A DNA stretch of 64,000 nucleotides, taken from positions 9,042 through 73,041 of the forward strand of contig CAYTGI010000007.1 of the NCBI GenBank assembly GCA_964437465.1, written 5' to 3'. This DNA is from JAGQLF01 sp964437465. Its GTDB lineage: Bacteria; Patescibacteriota; Dojkabacteria; J137. Numbering within the stretch: position 1 is the stretch's first letter; every line of letters starts with the position of its first letter. This document shows positions 1 through 9,151 of the stretch, one piece after another. The translations under genes were made by a program, and so were the position numbers. The notes beneath the pieces are model-generated. The model was not told the DNA's origin and ran no database searches. It saw nothing but the letters and a program-made list of their open reading frames with translations.

Positions 1-105
1 GAAACCTTATTTCGTAATTTTTTTGAAATCCTATTTAATTCAAACACAATGCTAGAAAGATTTGAAGGCATAAATGACTTTGTCTTTATTCCTAGATATG
101 TCTGA
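1..105 (+). CDS. 3' end of a truncated gene, product unknown
   Basis: The first frame is open from the window edge to a TGA at 103-105, giving 34 residues that end in ...DFVFIPRYV. The fragment is too short for a family assignment. The frame looks protein-like (aromatic and hydrophobic residues, mixed charge) and it runs convergently into the minus-strand dockerin fragment that ends at 145. The start lies outside the window. It could be chance, because the sequence is AT-rich. Confidence 0.4.
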   Translation, partial: ETLFRNFFEILFNSNTMLERFEGINDFVFIPRYV

Positions 106-144
106 GAAATATCTATAATCATAAGATATATTATCATTCTTCAA

Positions 145-738
145 TTAATCATTGTAAACAATACATGATTTATCTTCTCCGTAGTTTCTTGCAAAAAATG
201 AAAAATCATTTAAGTCGATAAGTCCACTATCATCCCTATCTTTACTCCCACACCCATCGTATCTTATCAAGTTCTCACATTCTGAAGAATATTCTCTAGC
301 AAAGTTAGAGAAATCTCCTAAAGTTAATTTCCCATCAGGCTCCTGAGAGTTTATTCCTGTTGAATCAATCATCGTACATATCTTTGTCTGAAGTTCTAAA
401 CATACACTATTCTCACAGTTTATGTAATTAGAAAAGCTATTATTATTTCCTTTAACTCGTAAAATAAAGTTATCATCTTCTAAAATAGAATAATTGAATC
501 TACCGTCTTCTATTGGGTATTCATTTACTAAACTTCCTTCAGGATCGTAAACCTCTACCCAATTACCCTCGTTTACTTCAATGTAACTTTCCTCTTCTTT
601 TATTCTTAGTTCGATTGATTCTTCTTCAAAATTTTCGACAGGAATTTGTCTTTCTAGATTATTTGAAATTGTTGATAAATTCTCTGTTATTGGGGTTGGT
701 ACATTTAAATTACTATAAATGTCTCTTGATTGTGTCAA
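145..738 (-). pseudogene. C-terminal fragment of secreted beta-helix protein: paired EF-hand (dockerin-like) domain
   Basis: The 197-residue frame opens at a TTG, but the same frame is open further upstream to about 945. That part encodes ~65 more residues (…RIPEYLK…VVGRPDYGAIEKN…), so this is the displaced tail of the gene at 909-2705 and not an independent gene. The last ~75 residues hold two EF-hand-like calcium loops. The first is expanded (DSTG…EPDGKLTLGD) and the second is canonical (DRDDSGLIDLND). Each is followed by an FxxFAR-x-Y helix, the layout of a dockerin. The same domain ends the protein at 3123-4892. A 1-nt frame change between about 945 and 909 separates it from the beta-helix part. 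No start codon or leader of its own is evident. Confidence 0.7.
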
Positions 739-908
739 AAATCTTACATTTACTGGACTAAATACATCAAAAAATGCGTTATTTGAGTTTAGCTTTTCGT
801 TTTGATCTAAGTTTACTTCGGTACAAAAACACCCAGCATTCCAAACAGGTGTATTTTTCTCAATTGCACCATAATCTGGTCTACCTACAACTAAGTTTTC
901 AGTGTGCT

Positions 909-2705
909 TTAGATATTCAGGTATCCGATTATAGTTGAAAGATTGTTACTTCTAGATTCAGGTAAATTATCTATTCGAAAGTTTTCAACTTTGAGTTCGA
1001 CGTTCAATGCTAATGACCTTTGATGATTATCACTTATCCTCGCGCCATATTGGGTTAAATCTTGTAAACCACCCTCACTAAATTCAAATTCATTTTCAGA
1101 CCTTGGATTAATTCCAAAACTTTTGAATAGTTGCCTAATATCATAAGTAATACTTGGAGCTAAATTTTTCTCAAAAATATTATCTCTCAATGAATTATCT
1201 ACATAAAAGCTTGGGACCGATCCCATAAATAATTCGTCATACCCTCCGCTAATTGTGTTATGGGCATAAACATTATTAGGAACAAAGTTAGTAGGAGATT
1301 TATTTATATCTCCATTACTATTAAATGGTGCAATATTTTCATCAGGTGTATTTCCTGGATAAGAAATAATATTCCTAAAAACCTGAACATTTGAAGTTCC
1401 TCCATCTAAATAAATACCTATAGCAAAATCCCTGAATTCAACAGACTTCTCTTTGTAATCACCAATTAAATTATAAGCCACTACAATAGGATCAGGATGT
1501 GCCCAAGCTGTATCTATTTTTATAGCCCCAATATCATTCAAAATTGTCCCATACCTACTAACCTTATTGTAAATAATAGTATTATTAGAAAGATAAGGTC
1601 GTTCTCCTTGAGTAGGATCAACTAAGTGAATCCCATTTCTTCCTACTCTTTCAACAGTATTGTAAGCAATAATGTTTGAAGCTCCAGAAACTTGTGTACG
1701 TTTAGAGCTTGAGAAATATGGCGCAACTCTAATTCCTGCGTTATAAGTTGCACTATAGTTACATTCTGCAACATAATTATTTACTATTATGTTCGAATTT
1801 CCCTGCACATTCAAACAAGTTCCAGCGCTAAGCTGAACAGTTGAGTTAGATACAATATTATTACTTCCTTTTATCTGAAGACCTGAATAAAACTGATTTG
1901 TTCTGTAAGGGTTATTATCCAGTACTATAGGTGATGCAAGTTCATCAGTATTCCTTACATATGCAGAGTTAAAATGTGTTGGATAAATAATATCAACACT
2001 GTCTATATGAATACCTTCAGAATCTAGTGTTCTAATTGTCGTTCCAAATAAGTCAATATTCCTAATTGTTATATATGACTTGTTCTCAAGATCAAAAGCA
2101 AAAGCTCTAGCTTTTACTTCGATATTTGAAGTATTTATATTAACACCTTCATTTAGTTTAATGTAAAGATCTCCTGTTAATCTTTCATTGGGTCTATCGT
2201 AATTTTTTTCATCAAAGAACCATTCATTACCATTATCTAATAGATCTAAATTTCCTACTACCCAATATCTGTTTCCTTGCTCAGTATTCCAAAATTGATT
2301 ATCATATTGATTATTACTTAACCCCGAGTATTTATATGTGTCTTTAATTCTTAGAGTGTTGTTAGTAAAACTTTCTATAATTCCAGAATGAGTTACCCAG
2401 GAATCTCCAGCAATGATGTTAATTCTGCTATTTGACCAATCTATTTTTTCTCCATCAAGATTATTTGCTGGCAAATCAGTATCTACTATCTGTGTATTAT
2501 TTGTGCCATCTTTAGCTATTGCAAAGGAAGGGTTAGTTAAATCAAAAATTGAAGTATTAGGCCATCTAGCTTCGTGGTGCATTCTGTCATTTACAAAAAG
2601 CTGAAAGTCTTGCCTGTTCCTAAAATCTTGATCTATATTTAAATAAAAGTTACTTATCCTATACGTGTTTGGTTTTCCTTGGACAGCAACCCAATTTCCA
2701 ATCAC
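909..2705 (-). pseudogene. Right-handed parallel beta-helix domain, middle fragment of a broken secreted protein
   Basis: This 598-residue frame is rich in short repeats typical of parallel beta-helix proteins (runs such as NNIVSNSTV, NIIAYNTVERV, NNTIIYNKVSRYG), the fold of pectate-lyase-like carbohydrate-active and adhesive proteins. It starts at a GTG that is not a real start. The frame continues without a shift through a TGA at 2717-2715 into the upstream fragment, which supplies the signal anchor and the N-terminal cap. At its 3' end the frame closes at 909, while the adjoining frame carries the dockerin tail. The complete ancestral protein would have been about 970 residues: anchor, beta-helix, paired EF-hands. 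The substrate is unknown. Confidence 0.75.
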
Positions 2706-2714
2706 TTTTTCTGT

Positions 2715-3068
2715 TCATCTTATCTCAACCTTTTCATTTTTGTATGATGTAAAAGTAATTCTTTGGTTTTCTTTTCCGGTAGGAACATTATCTACAGATT
2801 CTCTATAAATCCCTCCCCGGATGAAGCATTTACCACCAGGCTTAACAATAGAAGCACACTTGCTTATAGTTTTGAATGGACTATTAAAACTACCTTCATT
2901 ATTATCATTTCCATTTGTTGCTACAAAAAACTCAGATATCTCATTTGAAGATACTGCTACATCATTTGATAAAGAGTCATCAGAATTTAATTGATTTATA
3001 ATGAAAAAGGATAAAATGCAAATGTATGCAATCAGAATAACCCTTAAGTTAATCTTTTTACTTAGCAT
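2715..3068 (-). pseudogene. N-terminal fragment of the beta-helix protein, ended by an in-frame TGA
   Basis: This fragment encodes 117 residues. An N-terminal hydrophobic segment (about residues 8-25) serves as signal peptide or anchor. The N-terminal cap common in right-handed beta-helix proteins follows: FVATNGNDNNEGS…PFKTIS…GGKCFIRGGIYRES…ITFTSY. The frame stops at TGA just after VEIR and then continues, without frame change, as TEKVIGNW. In this family the position after the '(V/I)xIS' strand is usually Gly (…SGTxxVxGW), so the TGA most simply derives from GGA by one substitution. Other genes here end in TGA, so readthrough by a changed code is unlikely. Confidence 0.7.
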
Positions 3069-3087
3069 AATACTTAAATAATTAAAT

Positions 3088-3107
3088 GGAGGCTTGAAAA
3101 AGCCTCC
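3088..3107 (-). terminator. Hairpin terminator after the cohesin-like gene
   Basis: A perfect 8-bp stem (GGAGGCTT/AAGCCTCC) with a GAAA loop lies between the stop of the 3123-4892 gene and the start of the next minus-strand gene at 3068. On the minus strand a T is extended by the stem's own T-rich arm and an A/T-rich tail, consistent with an intrinsic terminator. Confidence 0.6.
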
Positions 3108-3122
3108 TAAAATTTCAAATAT

Positions 3123-4892
3123 TTAATCAGATGATTCTTTTATACAAGTTTTATCTTCGCCGTAATGTCTTGCAAAATAGCTCAAATCATTAAGATCTAT
3201 CTGGTTTGAATCATCCGTATCAGCACTTCCACAACCTTCATATGATGTTCCTGTAAAATCATTTGAACAGATTTCCCCATAATCTCGTGCGAAATTAGCA
3301 AAATCTCCCAAGGTTAATCTCCCATCTGGTTCACTACTACTTAAACCAGTTGAATCAAGATTAGGGCAAGATTGAGGTTCAATTCCTCCAGTTATAGAAT
3401 CACAAACATTATTAACACAAAGCCCACTTTGACACTCATCATCATTAGAACAATCTTCACCAATAGTTTTTTTTGTACCTTCAGAAAGACACTTACCAGT
3501 TTCGCTACATATTCCGCTTTCACACTGCTCATTAAACCTACAATTTCTTCCATCAGATTGTTTTGAATAACAGAGACCTTCATAGCAGAACCTGTCTCCT
3601 GAACATTCAGAATCATTCTCACAAGCTGAACTTATTGTGCATTGATCATTTTCACATTGACCACTCAAGCATTTTGACTCAGGATTTTCTCCTCGACATA
3701 TTGCTCCAAGTCCACCACAAGTTAGATCTCCTCCACATTTCGATTGGTAACATTGACTATCTCTAATATCTTGAGTTGATGCTGGACAGGCAGCTCCTAA
3801 CCCACCACAAATACCATCAGGAGAGCATTTAGAATCTTGACAATCTCTATCACTTGAACAACTTTCTCCTTTAGCTACTTTATCAGGTTGTTCACAGATT
3901 CCTTGGTCGTTACAATATCCAGAAAAGCAGTTTAATCTTGTTCCATCAGCTTTTACACAACTAGCTCCATTTCCTCCACAAACTCCAGCTACATCTCCAT
4001 TAGTGACTGAACATCTAGACTTATAGCATTTTTCATTTGCTGTCACTTCTCCCGATCCAGCACAAGTAGCTCCTACATCTCCACAAATTCCACTCGGTCC
4101 ACATTTAGAATCTTGACAATCTTTATCTGTCTGACATGCTGAACCTTTAGGAACTTTTGTATCTGTTACACTAATATCTGCATTATTACCTGACGTGGAG
4201 TCGGCGTAAGATACATAACCAAACCCAACAGCAAGAATACATAAAGCTAATACCAAACCTAAGAAAAGTTTCTTTGAACTTTTATCTATTTCAGATTTTT
4301 TTATAAATAGATATCCAATAATTAATATTGCTAAGACCACAAATAACACTGCCACTGATCCTGATAATCCTATTATTGAGTCCGAAGAGCTTCCTGCTGT
4401 ACTAGGAAGAATAATAGGAACTCCTTCGACAACATTATATGAGATAAAATCCCCTTCTCGTATTGGGATAATTTCTTCAGGGTTAGCATATCTACTTTCT
4501 GAATCAATGATAAATAAAACATTATCTAAATCATTCTCCACTTCAAATGCCAGTCTAGCAATTAGCATGTTAGAATCAAAATTATTTACTGATGCTGCTG
4601 AAAAGCAAACCCTATCATCAGCATAAAATCCCTCGAGATCCTCGCACTCTTGAACCGGACCAATAAGCGCCTCTGATAAAATTAAGTCCGTAAAAACTGC
4701 ATTCTCTACTTCAAGCACTACACTCACAGCATTAACTTCAACACCAATATCTTCAGAATATAATTCGAGAATGAATTGGTCATCTTCATTGATTACCTCC
4801 CCTGAAAAAGCACCTACATGTTGCGCAAAACCAATAAACGTAAAAAATGTTAATAAGAAAGTGAATGTCAAAGTTAATATAATTTTATTCAT
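3123..4892 (-). CDS. Membrane protein with cohesin-like domain, Cys-rich repeats and C-terminal dockerin-like EF-hands
   Basis: This gene encodes 589 residues. A signal peptide (about 1-24) is followed by a beta-rich domain of ~130 residues (VNAVSVVLEVEN…MLIARLAFEVEN…LFIIDSESRYANP) that resembles cohesin-type modules. Two hydrophobic segments follow at about residues 175-200 and 210-230. The next stretch, to about residue 500, is Cys-rich with repeated CxxDxDCxxSxCxxxGxCG units, probably disulfide-bonded. The last ~80 residues are a paired EF-hand dockerin-like domain almost matching the one encoded at 145-738. Having cohesin-like and dockerin-like modules in one polypeptide suggests surface assembly or calcium-dependent binding. 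The cohesin assignment is by pattern only. The gene is followed by its own terminator. Confidence 0.7.
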   Translation of the reverse strand: MNKIILTLTFTFLLTFFTFIGFAQHVGAFSGEVINEDDQFILELYSEDIGVEVNAVSVVLEVENAVFTDLILSEALIGPVQECEDLEGFYADDRVCFSAASVNNFDSNMLIARLAFEVENDLDNVLFIIDSESRYANPEEIIPIREGDFISYNVVEGVPIILPSTAGSSSDSIIGLSGSVAVLFVVLAILIIGYLFIKKSEIDKSSKKLFLGLVLALCILAVGFGYVSYADSTSGNNADISVTDTKVPKGSACQTDKDCQDSKCGPSGICGDVGATCAGSGEVTANEKCYKSRCSVTNGDVAGVCGGNGASCVKADGTRLNCFSGYCNDQGICEQPDKVAKGESCSSDRDCQDSKCSPDGICGGLGAACPASTQDIRDSQCYQSKCGGDLTCGGLGAICRGENPESKCLSGQCENDQCTISSACENDSECSGDRFCYEGLCYSKQSDGRNCRFNEQCESGICSETGKCLSEGTKKTIGEDCSNDDECQSGLCVNNVCDSITGGIEPQSCPNLDSTGLSSSEPDGRLTLGDFANFARDYGEICSNDFTGTSYEGCGSADTDDSNQIDLNDLSYFARHYGEDKTCIKESSD

Positions 4893-4962
4893 AATTTGAT
4901 TAAAAGAATTAAAGTGATTACATATAAACTACAATTTTTTTCTTTATTTTGCAATCCACTTC

Positions 4963-5862
4963 TTATTCGTTTTTTTCGTCTTTTATTTCAAAATGCATTT
5001 TTATCTCCTCTGGTAAATACTTTTGAATAACGTTTAATACATATTCCCAAAGATCCTCTTGAATCCTTTTATCATAAGATTCTCTTGAAGATTCACTTAT
5101 ATGCATATTACTAAAGTACCTTCCTGTAACATGCTCTACGTCCGCAGCAGTAGCTAGAAATATTGAGGTATCTACACCCAAGTCTGATTTTTTTGTTATA
5201 GGTTTAAAAAGAATTTCAAGAACTTTATCAATAAAACCTGGTTGATATTCTTCAGTTATTCTGTCAGTTTTTAAAGTTCCTGGATGCATACTGTTAACTG
5301 AGATAGAGTATGGTTTAAATATTTCAGCAAGCTTGTAAGTTAACATTACTAAAGCTCTTTTCGATTGATTATAAATCTGATTACCAGAATAATATTTCTC
5401 ACTATTAAGGTTGTCTAAGTCAATTCTTGCATATTTTTCTCCAATTGATCCAAGATTTATTATTCTTGATGGTGCCTTTTCTTTAAGAGCGTTAAAGAGA
5501 AGCAATGACAACATAACAGGGCCGATAACATTAACCATAAAAACCTTATCTATCTCTATAGTGTTAAGAACTCGATTTTCTCTGTAAATTCCTGCATTAT
5601 TTATCAAAACATCTACACCCTCAAACTCATTATATACCTGATCAGAAAAACGAAGTATTGATTCTGGATCATCTAAGTTAACTATAAGAATTGGTAATTT
5701 TGCTTTAGGGAATTTATGAAGAATATCTTTCTTTGCTTCTTGAGCCTTATCTATTGAGTAGCATGCCATTATAACCTCATGACCTTGTTCAGCTAATTTT
5801 TCTGTTGTAACTTTTCCTTTACCTGAGTTAGCACCAGTTACAATAATAGTTTTAGTTTCCAT
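4963..5862 (-). CDS. Short-chain dehydrogenase/reductase (retinol-dehydrogenase-like)
   Basis: This 299-residue classical SDR shows the N-terminal NAD(P)-binding TGANSGKG motif (residues 9-16), the NNAG signature (INNAGIY), the active-site Ser in NLGSIGE, and the catalytic Tyr-Lys pair in YNQSKRA. After the cofactor motif a basic residue is not obvious, so NAD or NADP use is undecided. The substrate cannot be predicted. The extra ~60 C-terminal residues are charged. It stands alone between the cohesin-like gene and the sigma-factor operon, all on the minus strand. Confidence 0.85.
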   Translation of the reverse strand: METKTIIVTGANSGKGKVTTEKLAEQGHEVIMACYSIDKAQEAKKDILHKFPKAKLPILIVNLDDPESILRFSDQVYNEFEGVDVLINNAGIYRENRVLNTIEIDKVFMVNVIGPVMLSLLLFNALKEKAPSRIINLGSIGEKYARIDLDNLNSEKYYSGNQIYNQSKRALVMLTYKLAEIFKPYSISVNSMHPGTLKTDRITEEYQPGFIDKVLEILFKPITKKSDLGVDTSIFLATAADVEHVTGRYFSNMHISESSRESYDKRIQEDLWEYVLNVIQKYLPEEIKMHFEIKDEKNE

Positions 5863-5914
5863 TTTCTAAAGATATATTATTTAGTATAGTCGACAAATAA
5901 ACTCAAGTAAATTA

Positions 5915-6238
5915 CTATAAGTTTTGGCCTACTATCCCTACTTCTTCGAAATCTGAAAAATCTGATTCTACTGTCAAATCCATTATATTCTGATCAATTG
6001 CTTTAATCACAATATCAATTTCATCTGTAACTGTGTTATTTGTATTATTAATGAAAAAAAATAAAAGAATGAAAGTTAATGAAAATGTAAATGCAAGAGT
6101 AAAACCTTTTAGATTGAGTAAATTGAATTGGCTCTTATTTATTTCTCTATATACATTTTTTTTCAGATTTATATAATCAATTTCGCTTGATTTTTCTATA
6201 TCCATAATATAATTTTGGAAATTATCTATTTCTCCCAT
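5915..6238 (-). CDS. Single-pass membrane protein downstream of the sigma gene (possible anti-sigma factor)
   Basis: The product has 107 residues. A soluble, charged N-terminal half is followed by one transmembrane helix (about residues 46-65) and a short extracytoplasmic tail ending in ESDFSDFEEVGIVGQNL. The ATG at 6238 lies inside the last codons of the restored sigma reading frame (stop at 6226), so the two are translationally coupled. Position, size and topology fit a membrane-bound anti-sigma partner, but no ZAS-type His/Cys motif is present. The SDFSDFE motif recurs in the 6729-7022 product, which links the two proteins. The function is inferred from context only. Confidence 0.65.
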   Translation of the reverse strand: MGEIDNFQNYIMDIEKSSEIDYINLKKNVYREINKSQFNLLNLKGFTLAFTFSLTFILLFFFINNTNNTVTDEIDIVIKAIDQNIMDLTVESDFSDFEEVGIVGQNL

Positions 6239-6719
6239 TCTAATTTAATTTTCTTAACTAATCTATTATTAATTACCTTTGCATTTGCAATAGTTATATT
6301 CATCTCTTTTGAAATCTCTTTGTAAGTCATATTTTTTTGTATTTCAATTTATAAAAAGCCCTATCCCTTTCCTTTAAATTTTTTACTAAATTATCTAATT
6401 TATTTTTCAAAGAATTATTATCATTTTTTTGAAGCTTCTTATCTCTAAAACTTTCAAGCTCTGTTTCATCTATATGCAAGAGGTCAAGTTTATATTTTTT
6501 TCTCAAAAAATCATAAACCTTTCTTTTTGATATGGTAAATATTAGAGATTTGACATTACCTCTATCATCAATATTGTCTTTCATGGCCCAAATATCTACA
6601 AATACTTCAGTGATTATATCTTCTACATCTTCTTTAAGAGGAACATGATTTCTAACAATTTTAAAAACATAAGGAAAGTATTCTTCATAGATTTTAGAAA
6701 AATACTCCTTATGTTTCAT
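6226..6719 (-). pseudogene. ECF-like RNA polymerase sigma factor, reading frame broken at an A7 run
   Basis: From the ATG at 6719 the frame shows sigma-70 region 2 (YFPYVFKIVRN…VEDIITEVFVDIWAM…SLIFTISKRKVYDFLR) and the beginning of region 4 (LKERDRAFYKLKY). It then stops at a TGA at 6327-6329, right after a run of seven A (T7 at 6332-6338 on the plus strand). A -1 shift at this run restores the helix-turn-helix (KNMTYKEISKEMNITIANAK…) and continues to a TAG at 6226, giving ~163 residues, the normal ECF length. So either the gene is a fresh pseudogene, expression needs slippage, or the assembly lacks or gains one A. The intact partner genes on both sides argue that the system is or recently was functional. 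Confidence 0.7.
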
Positions 6720-6728
6720 CCTATCATC

Positions 6729-7022
6729 TTATAATTCTGGAGTTTCAAAGTCCGAAAAATCACTAGTTGTATCTAAAGAATCAATTACTTCTTCAATATC
6801 ATTTATTGCTTCATTAACATTAATATCCGGATCTTGCTCATCTTCAATAGTTGTTCTTATCTCATCTTCCTCATCATTTGTTTCTTGTTCTAAATTGACT
6901 TCAGGTTCTCTTTCTACAACGTTTTCATTACTATTCTCTCTCCTTATCATAAGAAAGATAAGTGCAACTGCAATTACTACTAGAATAATTATTAGAATAT
7001 AGACTGATTTTTTTCCTTTCAT
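6729..7022 (-). CDS. Small single-TM protein with acidic tail, sigma operon
   Basis: The product has 97 residues. Positively charged MKGKKS is followed by a transmembrane helix (about residues 7-26). A long Glu/Asp-rich segment (EEDEIRTTIEDEQDPDIN) follows and the protein ends in DTTSDFSDFETPEL. The final motif SDFSDFE is shared with the product at 5915-6238, on the other side of the sigma gene. It ends 9 nt before the sigma start and is surely in the same operon. No family is recognised. It may be part of a membrane sensor complex acting on the sigma factor. Confidence 0.65.
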   Translation of the reverse strand: MKGKKSVYILIIILVVIAVALIFLMIRRENSNENVVEREPEVNLEQETNDEEDEIRTTIEDEQDPDINVNEAINDIEEVIDSLDTTSDFSDFETPEL

Positions 7023-7039
7023 TATAATTTTTTAACAGC

Positions 7040-7645
7040 TTAGTTAGTTTGATAGTTATCTCTAATCTCCTCAAGTTCAGGGACTATTGTAAAGAGAAAA
7101 TATTGATTAATTTCAATTGCTGTACTTCTTGTCTCAAGCAATGCACCCTTAGCCTCAGCTATTACTGCCCTATATTCCCCCTGACTTTCACCACAAACGA
7201 AATTCTTTGAATTTTCAAGATTTGAAATAGTTAAATCAACATTACTGTTAAAATCAGCTACTAGAGAGTTAAGTTCGCTAATTTGATTACTTAGGTTTAG
7301 TGTATCAACATTATTTTCATCTAAAAAAGCACTTAAATTATTTAATCTTGCAAAAAGAGCGTTGTATCTATTTACATATCTGAGCCTATTTTCATTATAT
7401 CTTTGAATTATTGTGTCGATTCTATTTACGGCATTCTCACATCTTTGAGTAATATTTTCATCTCTTTGCTCTCTGAGTTCTTCTCTTGATTCTTCAATAT
7501 CCTGTCTTATCTCTTCCCTATTTTGAGTTATCTCTTCTCTATTTTCTTGAATATCATCTCCGGTTTGTGCACTTACAGTGAGTGGACTTAATACGACCAC
7601 TGTAAGAAAGAAAATTACAGGTATAAGTAAAAATTTTTTCATCAT
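7040..7645 (-). CDS. Secreted coiled-coil protein, first gene of the sigma operon
   Basis: The protein has about 201 residues from the ATG at 7645, which places a typical signal peptide (MMKKFLLIPVIFFLTVVVL…SAQ) at the very N-terminus; an earlier ATG at 7660 only adds MLYFN. After the signal come repeats of 'ENREEI' type (residues ~30-65) and then long amphipathic helices, so an elongated extracytoplasmic coiled coil is likely. The two mature-region Cys residues (RCENAV and FVCGE) could pair. It heads the four-gene minus-strand operon with the sigma factor. Such proteins may sense envelope state, but no function is demonstrable. Confidence 0.65.
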   Translation of the reverse strand: MMKKFLLIPVIFFLTVVVLSPLTVSAQTGDDIQENREEITQNREEIRQDIEESREELREQRDENITQRCENAVNRIDTIIQRYNENRLRYVNRYNALFARLNNLSAFLDENNVDTLNLSNQISELNSLVADFNSNVDLTISNLENSKNFVCGESQGEYRAVIAEAKGALLETRSTAIEINQYFLFTIVPELEEIRDNYQTN

Positions 7646-7660
7646 ATTAAAATATAACAA

Positions 7661-7931
7661 ATAAAATATATGATTTCTATAATAATATTCGTAGAAGGGT
7701 TACATTTTTGTGTATAAGAAATGATACTAAATCCTCTTATAAAACTGTAAGTCTATTTGCCTAGAATTTAATTACCCAGCATTTATTATTATAGAAAATG
7801 AAATTGGACTACAATGTGAGGGATATAATTTACCACCTAATCATCCTAAATCAGAGATACATCTTTCTTCTTTGATGTTAAAGAAAAGATTTTAAAAATT
7901 ACTAACCTCAATTTTGTTAGTATTGTTATCC
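7661..7931. other. Intergenic segment with a possible gene remnant
   Basis: The spacer between the kinase gene and the coiled-coil gene has no confident gene. On the plus strand a frame without start codon is open from about 7758 to a TAA at 7895, encoding a protein-like stretch (NYPAFIIIENEIGLQCEGYN…). It has no ATG, GTG or TTG at its head, so it is at most a decayed fragment. The rest is A/T-rich, presumably promoter for the sigma operon. Confidence 0.3.
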
Positions 7932-9036
7932 CTAAGCCTTTGGTACTGAGAAATAAAAAGTACTACCTTCTCCATATGTACTATCAACCCAGATATCTCC
8001 ATCCATTCTTTCCATAATTTGCTGACAAAGATATAGGCCTAGTCCTGTTCCTTCAATATCCTTAGTTTCTTTAGTTCGGATTCTTCCAAATTTTGAGAAT
8101 AATGTTTTCATATCTTCTTCTTTTATTCCAATACCGGAGTCTTTGACAAAAGTGATAATTTTACCTTCTTTCTCTTCATGACCAATTTCAATAGTACCCT
8201 CTTCGTTGTTATACTTGGTAGCATTACTTAATAAGTTTATAAGAACTTGTTTAAATCTATCTCTATCTGCAAATATTTCTGATTCTAAGGCTTTATGATT
8301 AACTTTGATTTTTTTAGTGGAGAACACAGTTTGCATTTCTGCCACTGTTTCATCAATTACCTCTCTCAAATCAAAATTATTTGGATTTACCTCTATAGTA
8401 CCCGCCTCAATTCTAGCTACATTTAGAAGATCATCAACTAAAGTAATTAATCTTTTATTAGAATTTTCAACACTTTTTAAACTATCTAAAATCTCTGGTT
8501 TTAACTCCTCGCCTTTTTCTAATACCAATTGTAGAGCCCAGTTAATAGCCGTAACTGGTGTCCTTAACTCATGTGCTGCAATAAAAACAAATTGATCTTT
8601 AAGCTTTTGAATTTCTTTCTCATGATCTAATTGTTTTTTATGTGCAATCTCAAGTTCTTTAGTCCTTTTTTGAACTTCTTTTTCTAAATCATCATAAAAA
8701 TTTTTCAATGCCTCCCCCTCTTTTTCCCATTTATCAATTGCATAAGTTACTCCAATAATGGCTACAAAAAAAATCGCGAAAGCAGGTATAACTGTTACTG
8801 GCCAATAGTAACCAAGAATGTAAGCTGTAGATACAATACCTAAAGAGTACATACCAAACAACCACCCAAAAACANNNNNNNNNNCCAAAAACAGTAGGAA
8901 TGATCAATCTTCCAAGAATATTATCCTTAAGCTTTTTATAGAAATTTTGAGTCTTTTGGAGGATAATCACTGTAAGAACAATTAACACTGGCCATCCAAC
9001 TACCAAGATTAAGTTTCCAATCATTTCAAAATTCAT
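7932..9036 (-). CDS. Membrane sensor histidine kinase, interrupted by an artificial assembly gap
   Basis: The gene reads as two overlapping pieces because of ten N at 8875-8884. The bases CCAAAAACA occur on both sides of the gap. Merging them gives one open frame (…IIPTVFGWLFGM…) of about 361 residues starting at the ATG at 9036. It has about four N-terminal TM helices and a coiled-coil linker. The HisKA domain carries the phospho-acceptor His in AAHELRTPVT. The HATPase_c domain has its N box in LLSNATKYN, G1 in DSGIGI and G2 in GTGLGLYLC. No receiver gene is adjacent; possible partners are the receivers at 24882 and 41812. Confidence 0.85.
8875..8884. other. Assembly gap (10 N), likely spurious
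   Basis: Ten N placed between two copies of the 9-mer CCAAAAACA. The histidine-kinase frame closes perfectly if the copies are one, so no sequence seems to be missing. Confidence 0.85.
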
Positions 9037-9151
9037 AAAAATATAAATTATATATATCTAAACTTATAATAGCTATTTTCTGTTATGCATGCTAGAAAAT
9101 CTTTTTAACTTTTGCTTTTTTCTTAAGAATTTCAAAATGATATTATTAATC

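Noticed and set aside
2715..2717. Alternative genetic code with UGA = Gly (as in Gracilibacteria/Absconditabacteria), suggested by TGA at a conserved Gly position
   Set aside because: Several intact genes end in TGA inside ATGA junctions (at 18486, 19937, 30068, 46008), and all long genes are open without internal TGA. One TGA in an otherwise damaged gene is better explained by mutation.
3392..3622. 76-residue minus-strand frame within the Cys-rich protein
   Set aside because: It is an alternative frame of the repetitive Cys-rich coding region; the main frame has the signal peptide and domains.
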